This document shows positions 26,734 through 35,935 of a stretch of 64,000 bases of DNA, piece by piece. The DNA is from Dysgonamonadaceae bacterium (lineage in GTDB: Bacteria; Bacteroidota; Bacteroidia; Bacteroidales; Azobacteroidaceae). The notes below the pieces were generated by a model. It was not told the origin of the DNA and made no database searches. It saw only the letters and a program-made list of their open reading frames with translations. Position 1 is the stretch's first letter, and every line of letters starts with the position of its first letter. The stretch lies in NCBI GenBank assembly GCA_031256775.1, contig JAIRPX010000171.1:1-64000 (forward strand), given 5' to 3'. The position numbers were made by a program, and so were the translations under genes.

Positions 26734-27774
26734 ATGAATAATATTTTAGTTATCAGTTCGATTGGAGTAAGTCACAATGTAGGATTATCCGTAAATGATT
26801 TTAGGACAAATATTCTAAACGGCACCGGGGGAAAGTCAATCTTAATGATTGATGACCAATTTTTAAGAGAAACAATCGGAGCAAAATTATCAGAAGATTT
26901 TCTGAGAAGAATGAACAGATTATCTCTCATTGCATTAAATGCCTTTTATGATTGCTTTGATGAAATAAATTCAAACCAAGAAGAATCTAATTATGGGATT
27001 ATTCTATCTACAACTTACGGAGCTGCATCCAGTTGTAAAGATTTTATCGAATCGGCTATTGATAAAGGCGTAAATAAAGCAAGCCCGATATTGTTTCCAT
27101 ATACTGTTTCTAATGCCGTAACAGGAATTTTATCTATTTTCTCTCAATATAAAGGATTTAATACTACTATTTCCGGATACAATCCGATTTGTTATTCGGA
27201 TATTGTATTACGACAGGAAAAAGCAGATTTATTGATAGTCGGCGGAGTTGATGAATTGTTGGAAGACGTAAAAAATGCAAAAATTAATAATTTAAACGCT
27301 AATGACTGTTTAAGCGAAGGAGCTGCTTTTGTTGCAGTAACTAAAAAACAATTTGCAGAAGATAAGGGACTTCCAATATTATGCAATATATGTTCAACGT
27401 CATCCAAACTCAATGATATAGCCAACTCAAATATAGATAATACCGGGCAAATCTCGTCTTCTATGATTTGCTTAGTTATGGAAGATACAATAAGAAAGTC
27501 CGGATTAGACAGAAGAAACATTCGCGCAATTATAGGATTAAGTCAAGATAATAATCAAAGAAAATCTGAATTTGCTGCAATACAAAAAGTTTTTGCAGGC
27601 AACAAACTTCCTGAAATAATTTGGATAAAAGACTTGATCGGCGAAACTTTTGGCGCAAGCGATACTTTTGCGATTATTTGCGGATATCTAAAACTGAATA
27701 GCGACTGTACTCATATTATGGTAAACAGTTATTTAGTTGGTGGAAGTATCAGTTCTATTATAATATCTAAGTAA
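26734..27774 (+). CDS. Ketosynthase-like chain-length factor (KS-beta)
   Basis: A 346-residue thiolase-fold protein, shorter than a catalytic KS. LLIVGGVDEL and the overall layout match FabF/KS-beta. The active-site region reads TTISGYNPICYSD where KS enzymes have STACSSG, so the nucleophile position is occupied by Asn. The two catalytic histidine motifs (HGTGT, GHTLGA) are also absent, with GETFGASDTF in place of the second. It is therefore read as the non-catalytic partner of the ketosynthase at 33967, setting chain length as CLF does in type II PKS and aryl polyene systems. Confidence 0.78.
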   Translation: MNNILVISSIGVSHNVGLSVNDFRTNILNGTGGKSILMIDDQFLRETIGAKLSEDFLRRMNRLSLIALNAFYDCFDEINSNQEESNYGIILSTTYGAASSCKDFIESAIDKGVNKASPILFPYTVSNAVTGILSIFSQYKGFNTTISGYNPICYSDIVLRQEKADLLIVGGVDELLEDVKNAKINNLNANDCLSEGAAFVAVTKKQFAEDKGLPILCNICSTSSKLNDIANSNIDNTGQISSSMICLVMEDTIRKSGLDRRNIRAIIGLSQDNNQRKSEFAAIQKVFAGNKLPEIIWIKDLIGETFGASDTFAIICGYLKLNSDCTHIMVNSYLVGGSISSIIISK

Positions 27775-27780
27775 TATATT

Positions 27781-28524
27781 ATGGAGTTCAAACAATATTT
27801 TAAAGACAAATGTATCTTTGTTCTTGGAGCAAGCAGTGGAATTGGGATTGAAATTTGCAAACACTTATTATCATATAATGCTACTGTAATTATGCATTAT
27901 AATACAAACGAGAAAGAGATTGCAATTCTGCAAAAAGAATATCCTCAATCAATAAAGGTTAAATTTAATATTAAGGATGAACAGGAAATAAAAAAAGTAA
28001 CATCGAAATTGTTCAGTCAATACAAAATTGACGCATTTATTAATTGTGTCGGAATTATGATCAGAAGTTTCATACCTCTCACAAGCAAAGAGAGTTTTAA
28101 TAACATCGTAACAACCAATCTGATAGATGCTTTCGTTGTTCTAAAATATGTATCATTGGAAATGATAAAGAATAAAACGGGTTCTATACTAAATGTGAGT
28201 TCCTTGGCGGGAAGTCATGGATTAAAAGGACAAGCTGCGTATAGTGCATCAAAAGCCGGCTTGGATGCCGTGACAAGAGTATTATCGAAAGAATTATCTA
28301 TGTACAATATTAGAGTTAATGGTATTGCTCCCGGATTCATAGATACAGGTATATTGGCAGAACCTAAAGAACAGGATTTGGCATTTAAGGAAAAAATTCC
28401 TTTAAAAAGATTTGGAACAGCCGCAGAAGTAGCGCATCTCACCTGTTTTTTAATTAGTGATTATTCCTCTTATATTACAGGACAGACCATCAAAATTGAC
28501 GGCGGATTAAGTAATGCTTTATAA
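27781..28524 (+). CDS. 3-oxoacyl-ACP reductase (SDR, FabG-like)
   Basis: A 247-residue classical short-chain dehydrogenase. GASSGIGIE near residues 17-25 binds NADPH. NVSSLAG supplies the catalytic serine, and Y154/K158 form the YxxxK pair in YSASKAG. The C-terminal IDGG is typical of FabG. It would reduce the beta-keto group after each KS condensation. It starts six bases after the KS-beta stop. Confidence 0.9.
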   Translation: MEFKQYFKDKCIFVLGASSGIGIEICKHLLSYNATVIMHYNTNEKEIAILQKEYPQSIKVKFNIKDEQEIKKVTSKLFSQYKIDAFINCVGIMIRSFIPLTSKESFNNIVTTNLIDAFVVLKYVSLEMIKNKTGSILNVSSLAGSHGLKGQAAYSASKAGLDAVTRVLSKELSMYNIRVNGIAPGFIDTGILAEPKEQDLAFKEKIPLKRFGTAAEVAHLTCFLISDYSSYITGQTIKIDGGLSNAL

Positions 28525-28555
28525 ATAAAATAAATAAATATTAAAAATCAGTATT

Positions 28556-28819
28556 ATGAGTACAACAGAAGTAAAAACAAAAATCAAAGAGATCATTATT
28601 AAGAGGTTGAATCTAAAGATTTCATCAGAAGACATATCAGATGAAATCTTACTTTTCGCCTCAAAAGAGAACGGCAAAGGCTTGGGATTAGATTCTATTG
28701 ATTCATTAGAATTAGCAGTTGGATTAATGGATGAATTTGATGTTACAATATCCGATGAAGACATGCATATATTTGAATCGGTCAATACTATCTATGATTT
28801 TGTAACAAAGAATAAATAG
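28556..28819 (+). CDS. Acyl carrier protein
   Basis: An 87-residue ACP. The phosphopantetheine site is Ser47 in GLDSIDSLELA, close to the DSL/DSI consensus, followed by an acidic helix III. It would carry the growing chain between KS, KR and DH. It is the only ACP in the operon. A strong hairpin lies just after it (28834-28867), perhaps raising its expression relative to downstream genes. Confidence 0.92.
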   Translation: MSTTEVKTKIKEIIIKRLNLKISSEDISDEILLFASKENGKGLGLDSIDSLELAVGLMDEFDVTISDEDMHIFESVNTIYDFVTKNK

Positions 28820-28833
28820 CCGTATGCACAAGT

Positions 28834-28867
28834 GTATGAGATTCGTTTATTTTGGCGAATCTCATAC
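28834..28867 (+). terminator. Hairpin between ACP and the LolC-like genes (possible attenuator)
   Basis: A perfect 12-base stem (GTATGAGATTCG at 28834-28845 with its complement at 28856-28867) and 10-base loop, followed by CTTCTTCATTTG. The T content downstream is only moderate, so partial termination or mRNA stabilisation is more likely than full termination. Confidence 0.5.
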
Positions 28868-28915
28868 CTTCTTCATTTGTATTTGAAAGCATAATAAAAA
28901 GGATAAAATAATGAT

Positions 28916-30160
28916 ATGAAGAATGAGCTATTTAAATACATAATTAGAAATATTGGAAGAAAGAAAAAGCAAGCATTCTTTACAGTTCTATGTGTAGCAA
29001 TATCATCCTTTGTTATATTGATTTACCTATCATTGAATAATGGAATACAAAAACAATTACGGGAAGCGATAAATAATTCATTTTCAGCTCAAATTATAGT
29101 TTACAATACTCCAAGCGCGGGAATAAACATATTAGAAACGCAGATTAATGAGCAAGAAGTTTTTCTTTGGAGTGATGACAATCATGCAAATTTAGTAAAA
29201 CAGTTCCATAATTTGGCAATACATAAACGGGTAAGATTCGGATCTTTACTTTCATTCAAAGAAAATTTATCGTATGCTCTTATTCATGCCTTAGAAACAT
29301 CGCATTTTGAAAAATTAGAGGACAACCTTTTTTTGATTGACGGAACAATTCCAAAGCAGAATGAAATATTAATAAGCGAATCCATGGCATCAGATATTGA
29401 TTGCCACGTAGGAGACACCCTATTATTAATGGCAGATAATATAAATGGGTACATCAGTGATGAAATTTGTGTGGTTTCAGGTATTTTTAGGGAAACCGGA
29501 CTCGCTATATATTTTGACCACATTTGCTTCATTCCTTACAGTATTGGACAAACTATTATTCAATTAGAAAAAGATGAATGTGTCGAATTATTAATTAACG
29601 CATATAATAAAATTGATATTCCTGAAAATGAGTACAATAGAATTGCGAAGTTTTTTCAAACCTCAAATAGTGATTTGAAAATTGCATCGTGGAATAAAAC
29701 AGTACCTTTATTATATACTGTTGTAAATGTTTGGAAAGGAGCAAGTTTTTTTATTCAAGTTATATTCATTTCTTTTAGTTTAATTATATTGATTAATATT
29801 GTTGCCTTAATTGTGAATCATAGAAAAAAGGAATTTGGAACTTTACTTGCGATGGGATTTTCATGGAATAAAATTATAAGTAGCGTTTGTATTGAATTTT
29901 TGATTATATCAACTATGGCCGTATTAATAGCCTATTCAATTTTATCCCTTATATTCTCTTTCCTTCCATACGATGGAATTAATATTGCATCAAAAGAAAT
30001 GCAGGCCGCATTAATGAGCGAGAAACTTTCTCCATTTTTGTATTTGAATAATCTTTTTTATGTCTTGTTATTATTCTCAACAACAATTGTTGTTTCAATA
30101 TTAATAAGTCTAATGAAACTAAAAAAGCAGAACATAATAAGCTTAATAAACAAAAAATGA
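28916..30160 (+). CDS. FtsX/LolC-like ABC permease
   Basis: A 414-residue MacB/FtsX-type permease. One N-terminal transmembrane helix (about 18-38), a periplasmic domain of some 230 residues, and three C-terminal helices surround the conserved EFGTLLAMGFSWNKI loop near residue 305. This is the topology of LolC/LolE. It overlaps the next permease gene by four bases. With that permease, the ATPase at 33284 and the LolA-like carrier at 31406 it forms a complete Lol-like release system, here probably for the cluster's lipid product. Confidence 0.85.
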   Translation: MKNELFKYIIRNIGRKKKQAFFTVLCVAISSFVILIYLSLNNGIQKQLREAINNSFSAQIIVYNTPSAGINILETQINEQEVFLWSDDNHANLVKQFHNLAIHKRVRFGSLLSFKENLSYALIHALETSHFEKLEDNLFLIDGTIPKQNEILISESMASDIDCHVGDTLLLMADNINGYISDEICVVSGIFRETGLAIYFDHICFIPYSIGQTIIQLEKDECVELLINAYNKIDIPENEYNRIAKFFQTSNSDLKIASWNKTVPLLYTVVNVWKGASFFIQVIFISFSLIILINIVALIVNHRKKEFGTLLAMGFSWNKIISSVCIEFLIISTMAVLIAYSILSLIFSFLPYDGINIASKEMQAALMSEKLSPFLYLNNLFYVLLLFSTTIVVSILISLMKLKKQNIISLINKK

Positions 30161-31380
30161 GTTCAAATATCTCATTATTTATAAGATTGGCAATACGAAA
30201 TGTTTACAGGAACGCCAATGCAACAATTTTGAATGGAATAGGAATTTCTTGTTCTATTATCCTCGTCCTGTTTATTCTATCTTTATCCAAAGGCATAGAA
30301 ACACAAATGATTTTACGCAATATCAATTTTGAAACGGGCGCAATCACTGTTGATATAAATAAAGATTTAGCAAGCGTTAAAAATAAAGAATACGGAGACA
30401 GCATTTTTAAACTCATACAATGGCATTATGACTATCACCCAAGAATTTATACATCCCATTCTTCACTTTATTTTGAGGGTAATAATCAACGTGTAGCAAT
30501 AATTGGATTAACAAAATCGGAGGAAGATAATTTGAAACAACATATTAAAATACTCTCCGGCGATATAGATTTATCAAACGGTTCCAATGAAATATTGATA
30601 AGTAATGGTCTGTCAGAAAGTTTAAACTTAAAAGTAGGTGATAACTGCGAAATTTTACAACATACGGTTGATGGAGCAATTAATATTGGAGAATATTTAG
30701 TTTCCGGTATTTTTAGATATACATCTCAAATGAATAAAAATACTATATATCTGAATTATGAACAGACTAAACAATTGTATAATTGTAATCTTCCAACTAA
30801 AATAGTGATTACGCTTAAAGATTTGTCAGACGTTGATAATATTAAAAACTTAATTAAAAATCAATTAAATGAATTGACGCATAATGCGGATTTTTTCAAT
30901 GTATCAACATATAAAGATAATTTAAATACAGCCCAAACTCTCGCAAAACTGAATAAATACGGAATGTTGAGTATTGCCGTCTTTCTAATTTTAATTTCAT
31001 TTATTGGAATATGGTCAATGCAAGTCGAAAACATAAGAAAAAGAAAATTAGAAATAGGGACGATGTCTGCCTTGGGATTTTCAAGTGTGTCTATTAAATC
31101 TATATTTATTTATGAATCGGTTTATATAGGTGTTTGTTTTTCTATCGTTGGCATCATTATTTTTGGAGTAATTCTATTCATTTTTTATCTGAATGATGGA
31201 ATTTATTTAGGAAACTCCCTGTCATTTGTATTCGGTTCTTCAATCATCCACCTAAAATTAACAACTATAGACTTGACATCAACATTAACTTTTTCAGTAA
31301 TATATCCTATTTTAGCAACAATGGCGTCTATTTCATCTGCCAACAACAATACAATTCAATTATTGAAAGAGAACGATTAA
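30157..31380 (+). CDS. FtsX/LolE-like ABC permease
   Basis: A 407-residue partner of the preceding permease with the same topology: helix at about 23-43, periplasmic domain, three C-terminal helices and KLEIGTMSALGFSSVSI near residue 297. Having two different FtsX subunits suggests a heterodimer like LolCE. Its stop lies 25 bases before the LolA-like gene. Confidence 0.85.
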   Translation: MSSNISLFIRLAIRNVYRNANATILNGIGISCSIILVLFILSLSKGIETQMILRNINFETGAITVDINKDLASVKNKEYGDSIFKLIQWHYDYHPRIYTSHSSLYFEGNNQRVAIIGLTKSEEDNLKQHIKILSGDIDLSNGSNEILISNGLSESLNLKVGDNCEILQHTVDGAINIGEYLVSGIFRYTSQMNKNTIYLNYEQTKQLYNCNLPTKIVITLKDLSDVDNIKNLIKNQLNELTHNADFFNVSTYKDNLNTAQTLAKLNKYGMLSIAVFLILISFIGIWSMQVENIRKRKLEIGTMSALGFSSVSIKSIFIYESVYIGVCFSIVGIIIFGVILFIFYLNDGIYLGNSLSFVFGSSIIHLKLTTIDLTSTLTFSVIYPILATMASISSANNNTIQLLKEND

Positions 31381-31405
31381 TATTGATTTTAGATATATTA
31401 TAGTT

Positions 31406-32119
31406 ATGAAAAGATTATATTTATTACTTCCATTATTCTACATAAGTATCAGTGTTTTTTCAAGCAATCAGGATGTTGATTATTTAGATGTAATCGACAG
31501 GAGTTTGTATATAGAAAAAGCAAATTTGAAAATGGAAATTTACAAAAATGACAAGTTGATAAAATATTACAAGATGGAATTTTACCGGCACGAAGAAAAA
31601 ATGCGAATGGAATTTACAGAGCCAGCCGTAGAAAAAGGTCGGCGAATGCTTAATGATAACTCTAATTTATGGATGTATTTACCAAGAACAAGCAAAGTTG
31701 TTAAATTGCCATTTAAACAATCTTTTATGGGCAGTGATGCCAGCAATAGAGATTTAATGAAAGTTTCATTGAAAAAGGATTATGAAGTAACCAACATTGT
31801 ACATCATAGTGATTCAATTGTAAAGATTGAGCTAAAAGCCAAAGATTTATCTGTATCATATAATAAAGTAGTTCTAACATTCGATGCCAAACGGCAAGTG
31901 CTTTTACAACAAGAAATGTACAGTCTTTCAGGAAAAATTATCACAACAATGATGTATGAAAATATAGTTAAAATAGATGATATTTTCATGCCTACTATTA
32001 TAGTCATCAAAAACGAATTAAGTAAAGACTCGATAACAAAATTGTATTATTCAAATATCCAAAGGAAAAGCGAAAAGAATATTGAATACTTCTCTTTGGA
32101 TGCCTTAAAAAAACAATAA
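31406..32119 (+). CDS. LolA-like outer membrane lipoprotein-sorting protein
   Basis: A 237-residue exported protein (signal sequence about 1-19, RLYLLLPLFYISISVFSS) of the outer-membrane lipoprotein-sorting type. LWMYLPRTSKVVKLPFKQSF and SNRDLMKV are hallmark segments of this LolA-like beta-fold carrier. Relatives commonly sit beside RND or FtsX exporters, and aryl polyene clusters carry a LolA-like gene. It would shuttle a hydrophobic cargo through the periplasm from the LolCDE-like ABC system to the outer membrane. Confidence 0.82.
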   Translation: MKRLYLLLPLFYISISVFSSNQDVDYLDVIDRSLYIEKANLKMEIYKNDKLIKYYKMEFYRHEEKMRMEFTEPAVEKGRRMLNDNSNLWMYLPRTSKVVKLPFKQSFMGSDASNRDLMKVSLKKDYEVTNIVHHSDSIVKIELKAKDLSVSYNKVVLTFDAKRQVLLQQEMYSLSGKIITTMMYENIVKIDDIFMPTIIVIKNELSKDSITKLYYSNIQRKSEKNIEYFSLDALKKQ

Positions 32120-32143
32120 AAACGATTGAAAATAACAGATAAA

Positions 32144-33271
32144 ATGAAATTAATCTATATGCTTGTTTTTAGCATGACAAGTCATATTTTCTTTGCTCAA
32201 ACAGCAGATACTTATTATCAGATTATATTAGAATCAAAAACGACTTATTCAAATATATATAATAAGTCGTCAATAAATCCGGATAATATTATGGGTATTT
32301 CGGAATTTTCCTCTGTTTCACAATTATATCCAATTATAAAATTAAAGAATGACATTGGAGGAATAGAAACTGTTTTGCAAATTGAAGGTGATATTAAAAA
32401 CGAAAATTTTGAAAAAACAACAAGATTGTCTTTCCAAGAATTATATTCACAATTATCATATAACAATAAACATTATTTCATCGCAGGAAAGAAAAGATTA
32501 GATTGGGGAGCAGGACAAATATGGAATCCCACCAATTTTCATATTCAAAAAGACCCTTTTAGAACCGAAAATAGACTTGAAGGAATTTTGATGTTGAATT
32601 ACAGTTATTTATTTAAAAATAAATCAATAAACTTTTATGTTTTTCCTGATAAAGAACATAAGGATTTTAGCTATGCGTTAAAGTATGATTTCTCGAACGA
32701 AAGAGTAAATGCCGAACTTTCATTTGTTCAATACACAAAATATCAACAATTTAATGGAGATATGACATTTGCAGGAGATTGGTTTGTTAATTACTTTGAA
32801 GGGGCTGTTCGGAATTATTCCAAATGTCTCAAAGTTGATATAGACGGTAATATTTATAATGTGTCCTCTTCCAATTTAAGAAAAATTTGGACAGAAGTAG
32901 TTTTAGGCGGTTCGATTTTATTTGGCAAACACGTTACTTTAAGATATGAATACCGATACAGGGATGATTATCTCAATAAGAAAGATATTCAAACTTTCAA
33001 AAACTACCTTCCGGATAATACTATTATTTATGATCCGATAAGTATAAGTAAACACAGTATATTTGGCAGTATTGAGTATCATGATTTGTATGATAAATGG
33101 CTAACATCCCTGCGCTCTTATTATGATCCGTGGTCAAAAAATTTAATCCTATCACCTTATGTGATGATTAAAATGAATAATTTTCAAATGGAATTTACAA
33201 CAATGTTTTATAATAGGGCATTACCAATATATAATTTTCAAAGTTCAGTATTGTTAGTTTGTTTTTTCTAA
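32144..33271 (+). CDS. Outer-membrane beta-barrel protein (DUF1302-like)
   Basis: A 375-residue protein with a signal peptide (MKLIYMLVFSMTSHIFFAQ) and alternating beta strands ending in an aromatic residue (LLVCFF), as expected of an outer-membrane barrel. FIAGKKRLDWGAGQIWNPTN near residue 115-134 resembles DUF1302-type proteins that accompany LolA-like carriers. A TTG start is possible 18 bases earlier, but the ATG at 32144 gives a proper signal peptide. It is presumably the outer-membrane end of the export route. I saw no lipoprotein cysteine. Confidence 0.75.
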   Translation: MKLIYMLVFSMTSHIFFAQTADTYYQIILESKTTYSNIYNKSSINPDNIMGISEFSSVSQLYPIIKLKNDIGGIETVLQIEGDIKNENFEKTTRLSFQELYSQLSYNNKHYFIAGKKRLDWGAGQIWNPTNFHIQKDPFRTENRLEGILMLNYSYLFKNKSINFYVFPDKEHKDFSYALKYDFSNERVNAELSFVQYTKYQQFNGDMTFAGDWFVNYFEGAVRNYSKCLKVDIDGNIYNVSSSNLRKIWTEVVLGGSILFGKHVTLRYEYRYRDDYLNKKDIQTFKNYLPDNTIIYDPISISKHSIFGSIEYHDLYDKWLTSLRSYYDPWSKNLILSPYVMIKMNNFQMEFTTMFYNRALPIYNFQSSVLLVCFF

Positions 33272-33283
33272 AAAAATAATCTC

Positions 33284-33946
33284 ATGAATTCTATTATTTC
33301 ATTAAAAAATATCACGAAGTTTTATCAAAACGGCAATGTAAAAAATACCGTACTCAATAATTTTTCCGTTGAGTTTTTTCATAATTGTTTTTCTATAATA
33401 GCCGGACCGTCCGGATCGGGAAAATCTACTTTGTTAAATATATTGGCAACATTGGATATTCCCGGCAGTGGTGAGTATTATTTCAAAAATCAGCTACTTG
33501 ATTTTAGAAATAAAAAAGAGCTTGTTAATGTCAGAAAAAAACATTTTGGTTTTGTATTTCAATCTTTTAATCTTATACCGGTATTAACGTCCATAGAAAA
33601 TGTGGAATTACCATTGACTCTTTCTAATTTTAAATATAACGAAAGAAGAAAAAAAGCAGAAGAAGCATTGATATTAGTTGGGCTAAAAGATAAATTAAAC
33701 AGCCGACCAGGACAATTGTCCGGAGGCGAACAACAAAGAGTTGCAATTGCCAGGGCTATTGTGGGAAATCCTGAAATTGTATTTGCCGATGAACCTACTG
33801 CTAATCTTGATAGAGAGAATGCCGTTAAAATCATAAATCTCATGGAAGAACTAAATAATCTACAATTGACCAATTTTATAATCGCCAGTCATGATGACAA
33901 AGTTATAAAGAAAGGGAAAGAAATAATTTGGATTGAAAATCAATAA
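33284..33946 (+). CDS. LolD/MacB-type ABC ATPase
   Basis: A 220-residue ATPase: Walker A GPSGSGKST near residue 39, Q-loop VFQSFNLIP, signature LSGGEQQRVAIARAI near 143, Walker B IVFADEPTANLD, and an H-loop in IIASHDD. The compact size and sequence match LolD. It energises the two FtsX-like permeases encoded upstream. Its separation from them by the LolA-like and barrel genes is unusual, but the direction and spacing indicate a single operon. Confidence 0.9.
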   Translation: MNSIISLKNITKFYQNGNVKNTVLNNFSVEFFHNCFSIIAGPSGSGKSTLLNILATLDIPGSGEYYFKNQLLDFRNKKELVNVRKKHFGFVFQSFNLIPVLTSIENVELPLTLSNFKYNERRKKAEEALILVGLKDKLNSRPGQLSGGEQQRVAIARAIVGNPEIVFADEPTANLDRENAVKIINLMEELNNLQLTNFIIASHDDKVIKKGKEIIWIENQ

Positions 33947-33966
33947 AATAATAGATAAAAACAATA

Positions 33967-35190
33967 ATGATGAAAAGAAAAACACTTGTAACCGGATTAG
34001 GATGCTATACATCTATCGGAAAAAACATTGCGAATTTTAGTGATAATTTATTCAATGAGAGGCATGGTTTCAAGAGAATCTCCAAAATTAATACCGATTC
34101 TCTAAGAAATAACTTTGCTGCATCAATTGAAGAATTAGATGATGTTGCCACAATTACAGGGCAAAATGTAAACATAATGGCGATGCACGCATCTCTGCAA
34201 GCTATACATGACGCAAGATTGACGGATTTTAATCCGATTAGGGTTGGTATTTCAATAGGAACATCAGTAGGTGGTTATTCCGGATATATTGACGACATAA
34301 TCTACAATTATGACGAAAATAACAAAACGCCATTAAATCCACTGAATAAGTTAACTCATAAAGATGCTTGTTTAAACATTTCTCCTGCTTTAATAGCCTA
34401 TGATATAGCCAAGTATTTTGGGTTTTACGGTGGTATTGCCGCCAGTATAACAGCGTGTAGCGCCGGAGCAAATGCCATAGCGTTTGCAAAAGATTTAATA
34501 GTTGCAGATTTGTGTGATGTTGTATTGGTTGTTGGTGTCGATCCTATTTCAGAAATATCGCTTTATGGCTTCAACGCATTAATGGCATTGACAAAAACTG
34601 ATTTGAAGGTGATGGATAACAATAGAAGCGGACTATTAATTGGAGAAGGTGCCGCTGCATTAGTCATAGAAAGTGACGAATATGCAAAAAAGCGAAATGC
34701 GAAAATTTATTGCGAATTAAAAGGAACAGGTATATGCAACGAAGCATATCATGCAACTCAACCACGTCCCGATGGATTAGGAGCGTATCACACAATGCTT
34801 TTGTCGCTTTCTGATGCAAATATTTATAAAGATGATATTGATTATGTTAATTTGCATGGCACAGGAACTAAATATAACGATATAATGGAATTAAATGCAC
34901 TAACTAAATTATTTGGGGCGGATAGATTAAAAACATTGCCTATTAGTTCATCAAAATCAATGATAGGTCATACATTAGGCGCCGCAGGTGTTATTGAGGC
35001 TTTAATTTCGATTTTAGCGCTCAAAAATTCAATAATACCGGCTAATATTAATTTCAATGAAATGATTGATGGTTTTCAATATAATATCATAAAGAAAACG
35101 ATATATGACAATAAAATGAATTATATCATGTCTAATTCATTTGGATTTGCCGGTAATTGCGCATCGCTAATTTTTGGAAAATATGAGTAA
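33967..35190 (+). CDS. Beta-ketoacyl-ACP synthase (FabF-type KS-alpha)
   Basis: A 407-residue condensing enzyme with a full Cys-His-His triad: Cys near 163 in TACSAGANA, His near 297 in LHGTGTKYND, His near 334 in SMIGHTLGAAG. It would perform decarboxylative condensations with malonyl-ACP. Its non-catalytic partner is encoded 6 kb upstream, which differs from the adjacent KS/CLF pairs of classical type II PKS clusters. The cluster has no acyltransferase or malonyl loader, so malonyl-ACP must come from the host FabD. Confidence 0.92.
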   Translation: MMKRKTLVTGLGCYTSIGKNIANFSDNLFNERHGFKRISKINTDSLRNNFAASIEELDDVATITGQNVNIMAMHASLQAIHDARLTDFNPIRVGISIGTSVGGYSGYIDDIIYNYDENNKTPLNPLNKLTHKDACLNISPALIAYDIAKYFGFYGGIAASITACSAGANAIAFAKDLIVADLCDVVLVVGVDPISEISLYGFNALMALTKTDLKVMDNNRSGLLIGEGAAALVIESDEYAKKRNAKIYCELKGTGICNEAYHATQPRPDGLGAYHTMLLSLSDANIYKDDIDYVNLHGTGTKYNDIMELNALTKLFGADRLKTLPISSSKSMIGHTLGAAGVIEALISILALKNSIIPANINFNEMIDGFQYNIIKKTIYDNKMNYIMSNSFGFAGNCASLIFGKYE

Positions 35191-35935
35191 TAATAAACGA
35201 CTTCGCACGGATTTTTTGCTGAATATATTGAAACGGGATTACTTGAATCTTAATTGTTTATGTTTGTCAAGTATAGAAAATACACTAATTGAATTTCAGT
35301 CTGTTCTTATAATTGCTCCACACCCGGATGATGAGGTTATTGGCTGTGGGGGATGTATACAATTTTTGAGAAATAATAACTGTAATGTTACCGTATTATT
35401 TTGTACGCAAGAAAGTTATCGGTCAATATCGCCTGCAAAATGTAATGATACATTACCAAGGCAAAAAGAAGCAATGTCGGTTGCTGATGAATTTGGATAT
35501 AATGTTATTTTTATAAATGCACCGGAATGTCTGCTTAAAAATAATGAAGAATATGAAAATTTAAAAATAAATATAGCAAAATGTCTTAAAAACACATTAT
35601 TTGATACAATATTTTTACCGTATTACGATGATTTGCATCCGGACCATAGATATTGTTTTAAAAGTATTGTAGAATTGTTGCTTAGTCAAAAAATAAATAT
35701 ATCATCCACATCTATTTATGTATATGAAGTATGGAAGCCTGTCAAAAAGGCGAATAGAAAGTTATTATTAAACAACGATATGTATGATAATAAAATTAAA
35801 GCGATGAAATATTATACGACCCAACTGCAAACAGTTGATTATGTACAACTCATTGAAGAAGCAAATAAAATGAGAGGCGAGAAAGCCGAATTTTTTGAAG
35901 AAGTAGAAATTTCTGAATTATTGAGTTATGTTTGA
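35183..35935 (+). CDS. PIG-L family deacetylase
   Basis: A 250-residue zinc-dependent N-acetylglucosaminyl deacetylase-like protein. The metal motif APHPDDEVIGCGG lies near residue 45, and a later HPDH (DLHPDH) supplies the third ligand. Family members (PIG-L, MshB, BshB, BtrD/NeoD) remove acetyl from GlcNAc conjugates. Here it may expose an amine on a sugar added by the glycosyltransferase encoded next. The ATG at 35183 overlaps the KS stop by eight bases; the TTG at 35174 is a weaker choice. Confidence 0.87.
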   Translation: MSNNKRLRTDFLLNILKRDYLNLNCLCLSSIENTLIEFQSVLIIAPHPDDEVIGCGGCIQFLRNNNCNVTVLFCTQESYRSISPAKCNDTLPRQKEAMSVADEFGYNVIFINAPECLLKNNEEYENLKINIAKCLKNTLFDTIFLPYYDDLHPDHRYCFKSIVELLLSQKINISSTSIYVYEVWKPVKKANRKLLLNNDMYDNKIKAMKYYTTQLQTVDYVQLIEEANKMRGEKAEFFEEVEISELLSYV

